A stretch of DNA of 11,176 bases, taken from the NCBI GenBank assembly GCA_002706585.1, contig PALU01000049.1, positions 3,082 through 14,257 of the forward strand. Direction: 5' to 3'. The notes beneath the pieces are model-generated. The model saw only the letters and a program-made list of their open reading frames with translations, made no database searches and was not told where the DNA came from. Numbering within the stretch: the stretch's first letter is position 1; each line of letters begins with the position of its first letter. The stretch comes from Rickettsiales bacterium. GTDB lineage: Bacteria > Pseudomonadota > Alphaproteobacteria > TMED127. Positions 8,431 through 11,176 of this stretch are shown here, piece after piece. The position numbers were made by a program, and so were the translations under genes.

Positions 8431-8450
8431 AATTCAAAGAGCATAAGAGT

Positions 8451-9626
8451 ATGTCTGATATTGTAATTGTTGCAGCTAAAAGAACCCCAATTGGAAAGTT
8501 TATGGGTAGTTTGTCCGGTTTTTCTTCTCATGAACTCGGAAGATTCTGCGTTGATGCTGTAATTGATCAGTCTGGAGTAAAGAAAGAACAGATTGATGAA
8601 GTTATTTTGGGTCAAGTTTTGTCAGGAGGTTCAGGTCAAAATCCTGCAAGGCAAACAGCAATTCTATCTGAAATACCAGTTGAAAAAAGTGCATTAACAA
8701 TTAATCAAGTTTGTGGTTCGGGATTAAGAGCTATCTCACTTGGAGCCCAATCAATTATGACCAATCAATCGGAGATTGTTATTGCTGGAGGTCAGGAATC
8801 TATGAGTAATGCACATCACACTATAAATATTAGAAATGGTATTAAGATGGGTGATGGCAAACTCAAAGATAGTATGATAGTTGATGGTTTATGGTGTGCA
8901 ATGAATAATTATCATATGGGTACAACAGCTGAAAATATTGCTGAGAAGTATAACATTACTAAAAATGACCAGGATGAGTTTGCAACAAATTCTCAAAATA
9001 AAGCAGAAAATGCTCAAAAGAAGGGTTTTTTTAAAGAAGAAATAGTTCAAGTTAAGGTAAAAAAGAAAAAAGAAGAAATTATATTTGAAGAAGACGAATT
9101 TCCAAGACACGGAACAACATTTGATAAAATCAATTCCTTAAAACCAGTATTTAAAAATGATGGTACTGTTTCAGCAGGAAATGCATCTGGACTCAATGAT
9201 GGTTCTGCAGTTGTATTAATGATGTCAGAAAAGAAAGCCTTGGATATGAATATTAAACCACTGGTAAAAATAAAATCATGGGCATCTGTTGGTGTGGATC
9301 CCTCAATAATGGGTATTGGACCTATTCCAGCAGTAAAAAAAGCTTTAAATTTAGCTAATTGGAAATTAGAGGAATTAGATTTAATTGAGGCTAATGAAGC
9401 ATTTGCAGCACAATCAATTGCAGTTTCAAATGAGCTTGGGTGGCCAATGGAAAAAGTTAATGTAAATGGAGGGGCAATTGCATTAGGGCATCCAATTGGT
9501 GCATCTGGATCCAGAATTTTAATTACATTAATTTATGAAATGATAAGACAAAACAAACATAAAGGAATAGCTACACTTTGTATTGGTGGGGGACAAGGGA
9601 TAGCTATGTGTATTGAAAGGGAATAA
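8451..9626 (+). CDS. phaA: Acetyl-CoA C-acetyltransferase (beta-ketothiolase)
   Basis: This biosynthetic thiolase condenses two acetyl-CoA into acetoacetyl-CoA in the cytosol. At 391 residues it matches the Zoogloea/Cupriavidus PhaA type. The acyl-accepting Cys88 is in NQVCGSGLRAI, His347 in GGAIALGHPIGASGSRI, and the proton-shuttling Cys377 in CIGGGQG. The N-terminus VIVAAKRTPIGKFMGSLSG and the mid-protein GTVSAGNASGLNDG and IEANEAF are also standard. The start ATG has only a weak AAGAG-like sequence upstream, but the N-terminus aligns with the family. phaB follows after one base, so the pair is an operon and the likely product is (R)-3-hydroxybutyryl-CoA. The gene is divergent from rplU. 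A role in general acetoacetyl-CoA metabolism rather than polymer storage cannot be excluded. Confidence 0.95.
   Translation: MSDIVIVAAKRTPIGKFMGSLSGFSSHELGRFCVDAVIDQSGVKKEQIDEVILGQVLSGGSGQNPARQTAILSEIPVEKSALTINQVCGSGLRAISLGAQSIMTNQSEIVIAGGQESMSNAHHTINIRNGIKMGDGKLKDSMIVDGLWCAMNNYHMGTTAENIAEKYNITKNDQDEFATNSQNKAENAQKKGFFKEEIVQVKVKKKKEEIIFEEDEFPRHGTTFDKINSLKPVFKNDGTVSAGNASGLNDGSAVVLMMSEKKALDMNIKPLVKIKSWASVGVDPSIMGIGPIPAVKKALNLANWKLEELDLIEANEAFAAQSIAVSNELGWPMEKVNVNGGAIALGHPIGASGSRILITLIYEMIRQNKHKGIATLCIGGGQGIAMCIERE
9617..9622 (+). promoter_or_regulatory. Ribosome binding site of phaB, at the end of phaA
   Basis: AAGGGA lies five bases before the ATG at 9628-9630 and overlaps the last codons of phaA. 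It supports this ATG over an in-frame TTG at 9613-9615 that would add five residues absent from the family. Confidence 0.75.
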
Positions 9627-9627
9627 C

Positions 9628-10350
9628 ATGAGTAAAATCGCTATTGTGACCGGTGGAACAAGAGGCATTGGTGAGTCAATTTCAATCAAACTTAAGGAAC
9701 AGGGTATAAATGTTATTGCTAATTATGCAAGCAATGATGATGCAGCTAAGGATTTTAGTGACAAAACTGGTATTCAAGTAATGAAATGGGATGTCAGTAA
9801 GTATGAGGAATGTAAAATAAATGTGGACAAAATATATTCAGAATTCGAAAACATTGATATCTTAGTAAACAATGCTGGGATCACAAAAGACGCACCACTT
9901 CATAAAATGACTCCAGAAAACTGGACAAAAGTAATTGAAGTTAATTTAAATTCGGTTTTTAATATGACATCATTAGTTATCAATAAAATGAGAGAAAAAA
10001 ATTCTGGGAGATTAGTGCATATATCTTCAGTAAATGGACAAAAGGGACAATTTGGCCAAACTAATTACGCAGCTACAAAATCTGCTATATTAGGATTCTC
10101 AAAATCACTTGCTTTAGAAAGTGCATCAAAAGGTATAACTTCAAATGTTATTTGCCCAGGTTATATAAACACTGAGATGGTTGCTGCAATACGAGAAGAT
10201 ATTTTAAATAAAATAATTGATACTATACCAAATAAAAGACTTGGAAATTCTGAAGAAATTGCTGAGATGGTTTGTTATTTAGCTTCTGAGAAAGGAAGTT
10301 ATATAAATGGTTCTACAATTTCAATAAACGGTGGACTGTGGATGGATTAA
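9628..10350 (+). CDS. phaB: Acetoacetyl-CoA reductase (short-chain dehydrogenase/reductase)
   Basis: PhaB reduces acetoacetyl-CoA to (R)-3-hydroxybutyryl-CoA, normally with NADPH. The 240-residue product has the classical SDR layout: cofactor loop TGGTRGIG at 8-15, NNAG at 81-84, and the catalytic Ser134, Tyr147 and Lys151. The stretch SSVNGQKGQFGQTNY is the PhaB-specific signature rather than the FabG one, as are the PGYINTEMVAAIREDIL helix and the GGLWMD ending. I used the ATG at 9628 because of the upstream AAGGGA and because it gives the usual N-terminus. The stop overlaps the gloB stop on the opposite strand. Together with phaA it makes the monomer for polyhydroxybutyrate, but no synthase gene is in the window. 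Confidence 0.94.
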   Translation: MSKIAIVTGGTRGIGESISIKLKEQGINVIANYASNDDAAKDFSDKTGIQVMKWDVSKYEECKINVDKIYSEFENIDILVNNAGITKDAPLHKMTPENWTKVIEVNLNSVFNMTSLVINKMREKNSGRLVHISSVNGQKGQFGQTNYAATKSAILGFSKSLALESASKGITSNVICPGYINTEMVAAIREDILNKIIDTIPNKRLGNSEEIAEMVCYLASEKGSYINGSTISINGGLWMD

Positions 10351-11114
10351 AACTTATCCTTCATTTTTCTCAAAAATTTGAAATTTTCTTTATCTGATTT
10401 AAATTTAAAACCAATCTTTTCAAAATATTCTTTTTCATTAAATTTCAGAAATGGATTAACTTTTATTTCTTCGGCTAATAATGAAGGAATAGTAGGTTTA
10501 TTCTTTTTTCTTTTTAATTTTATATCTAATATTTTTTTTTTTAGTAATGTACATTCCATGTCCAATGATTTTGCAAAATTTGCATTTGATTCTGTGTATT
10601 CATGACCACAAAAAATTTTTGTAGATTCTGGCAACGACTTTATCTTAAGTAAAGATTTTGTCATCTGATCCGGTGTCCCTTCAAACAATCTGCCACATCC
10701 AATTGAAAATAATGTATCTCCGCAAAATAGAGAATCATCTTTCTTAAAATAGAAGCCAATATGACCAATCGTATGACCTGGAAGGTCAAGAACTTCAAAT
10801 TGAGAATCACCAATCAAAAAAAATTCTCCTGGTTTTAAAGTTATATCAATCTCTGGAATTCTTTCTTTATCATAAAAATTTCCTATTATCTTACATTTTG
10901 GAAATTTCTTCTTTAATTCAAAGTTTCCTCCAACATGATCATGATGATGGTGAGTAATTAAAATAAAGTCTAAAGATATTTTCTTTTTTTCTAAAATCAA
11001 AATTAAGGGGGTCGCATCTGCAGGATCCACAAGACCATAAATACCATTTTTTTTATCTTTGATAAGAAATGTATAATTATCATTTAATATTGGTATTGTT
11101 GTGGTTTCAATCAT
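10347..11114 (-). CDS. gloB: Hydroxyacylglutathione hydrolase (glyoxalase II)
   Basis: Glyoxalase II hydrolyses S-D-lactoylglutathione to D-lactate and glutathione, the second step of methylglyoxal detoxification. The 255-residue product is a metallo-beta-lactamase-fold protein of normal length. Metal ligands are visible: His55, His57, Asp59 and His60 in THHHHDH, His114 in LPGHTIGH, Asp133 in CGDTLFSIGCGRLFEG, and His171 in CGHEYT. The N-terminus (IPILNDNYTFLI) and the C-terminal NPFLKF also fit GloB, and the second half is the usual substrate-binding helical domain. A run of 11 A at 10532-10542 encodes a lysine stretch. The gene converges on phaB with a four-base overlap. The ATG (11112-11114) has no strong ribosome-binding site and lies six bases after a probable upstream gene. 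Confidence 0.96.
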   Translation of the reverse strand: MIETTTIPILNDNYTFLIKDKKNGIYGLVDPADATPLILILEKKKISLDFILITHHHHDHVGGNFELKKKFPKCKIIGNFYDKERIPEIDITLKPGEFFLIGDSQFEVLDLPGHTIGHIGFYFKKDDSLFCGDTLFSIGCGRLFEGTPDQMTKSLLKIKSLPESTKIFCGHEYTESNANFAKSLDMECTLLKKKILDIKLKRKKNKPTIPSLLAEEIKVNPFLKFNEKEYFEKIGFKFKSDKENFKFLRKMKDKF

Positions 11115-11120
11115 ATGTTT

Positions 11121-11176
11121 TTAATTTTTCTTGGAAATGCAAAATACAACTTGATAGGCCAATAAATTTTTTAAAA
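11121..11176 (-). CDS. Possible 3' end of an unidentified gene upstream of gloB, cut by window edge
   Basis: The minus-strand frame read from the right edge is open for 17 codons and ends with TAA at 11121-11123, six bases before the gloB ATG. The tail reads LKNLLAYQVVFCISKKN. Tight spacing, the same strand and a hydrophobic beta-strand-like end (AYQVVFCI) fit the C-terminus of a real gene in an operon with gloB. An ending of this shape is common in class I SAM-dependent methyltransferases, often found beside gloB in alphaproteobacteria, but that is a guess from very little sequence. A second frame is also open here and ends with TGA inside the gloB start, so the choice of frame is not certain. 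Confidence 0.4.
   Translation of the reverse strand, partial: LKNLLAYQVVFCISKKN

Noticed and set aside
8427..8615. Minus-strand open frame of 62 codons across the phaA start
   Set aside because: It lies opposite the conserved N-terminal coding sequence of phaA, has no recognisable motif, and is explained as antisense to a real gene.
8451..10350. phaA-phaB as recently acquired genes
   Set aside because: Codon use is still AT-rich and lysine-rich like the rest, there are no mobile-element remnants or repeats at the borders, and the genes are tightly packed with gloB.

Overview
The window is AT-rich, lysine-heavy, tightly packed bacterial chromosome. Gene content and order point to an alphaproteobacterium with a streamlined genome, of the kind seen in free-living marine lineages such as SAR11, HIMB59 or AEGEAN-169 relatives. 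The lineage is inferred from gene order and base composition, not from a tree. I see no mobile element, CRISPR array, tRNA or rRNA, and no clear sign of horizontal transfer.

Positions 1-8306 (minus strand) hold one long head-to-tail series: rplU, rpmA, obgE, proB, proA, nadD, rsfS, rlmH, gpmI, an envC-like gene and the 5' part of ctpA, which runs off the left edge. The largest gap in it is 25 bases and seven junctions overlap or abut, so it probably behaves as one operon or a few nested ones. It begins with ribosomal proteins L21 and L27 and the ribosome-assembly GTPase Obg. It continues through proline synthesis (ProB, ProA), NAD synthesis (NadD), ribosome silencing and 23S rRNA methylation (RsfS, RlmH) and glycolysis (GpmI). 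It ends with cell-wall and periplasmic functions (EnvC, CtpA).

Positions 8307-8450 are the only sizeable intergenic stretch. They separate the rplU series from a divergent plus-strand pair and hold a weak promoter candidate for rplU and a short direct repeat.

Positions 8451-10350 (plus strand) encode PhaA and PhaB, the thiolase and reductase that turn acetyl-CoA into (R)-3-hydroxybutyryl-CoA. No polyhydroxyalkanoate synthase (phaC) is in the window.

Positions 10347-11114 (minus strand) encode GloB (glyoxalase II). It converges on phaB, and the two stop codons share the bases TTAA. The last 56 bases appear to be the 3' end of another minus-strand gene six bases upstream of gloB.

This is essentially conserved housekeeping DNA and I found no convincing new system. 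The points most worth a second look are the long in-frame poly-A tracts in essential genes (up to 13 A in proB), a TTG-started nadD, the degenerate EnvC-type LytM domain, the rplU tail that carries the rpmA ribosome-binding site, and the zero-gap convergent phaB/gloB junction.
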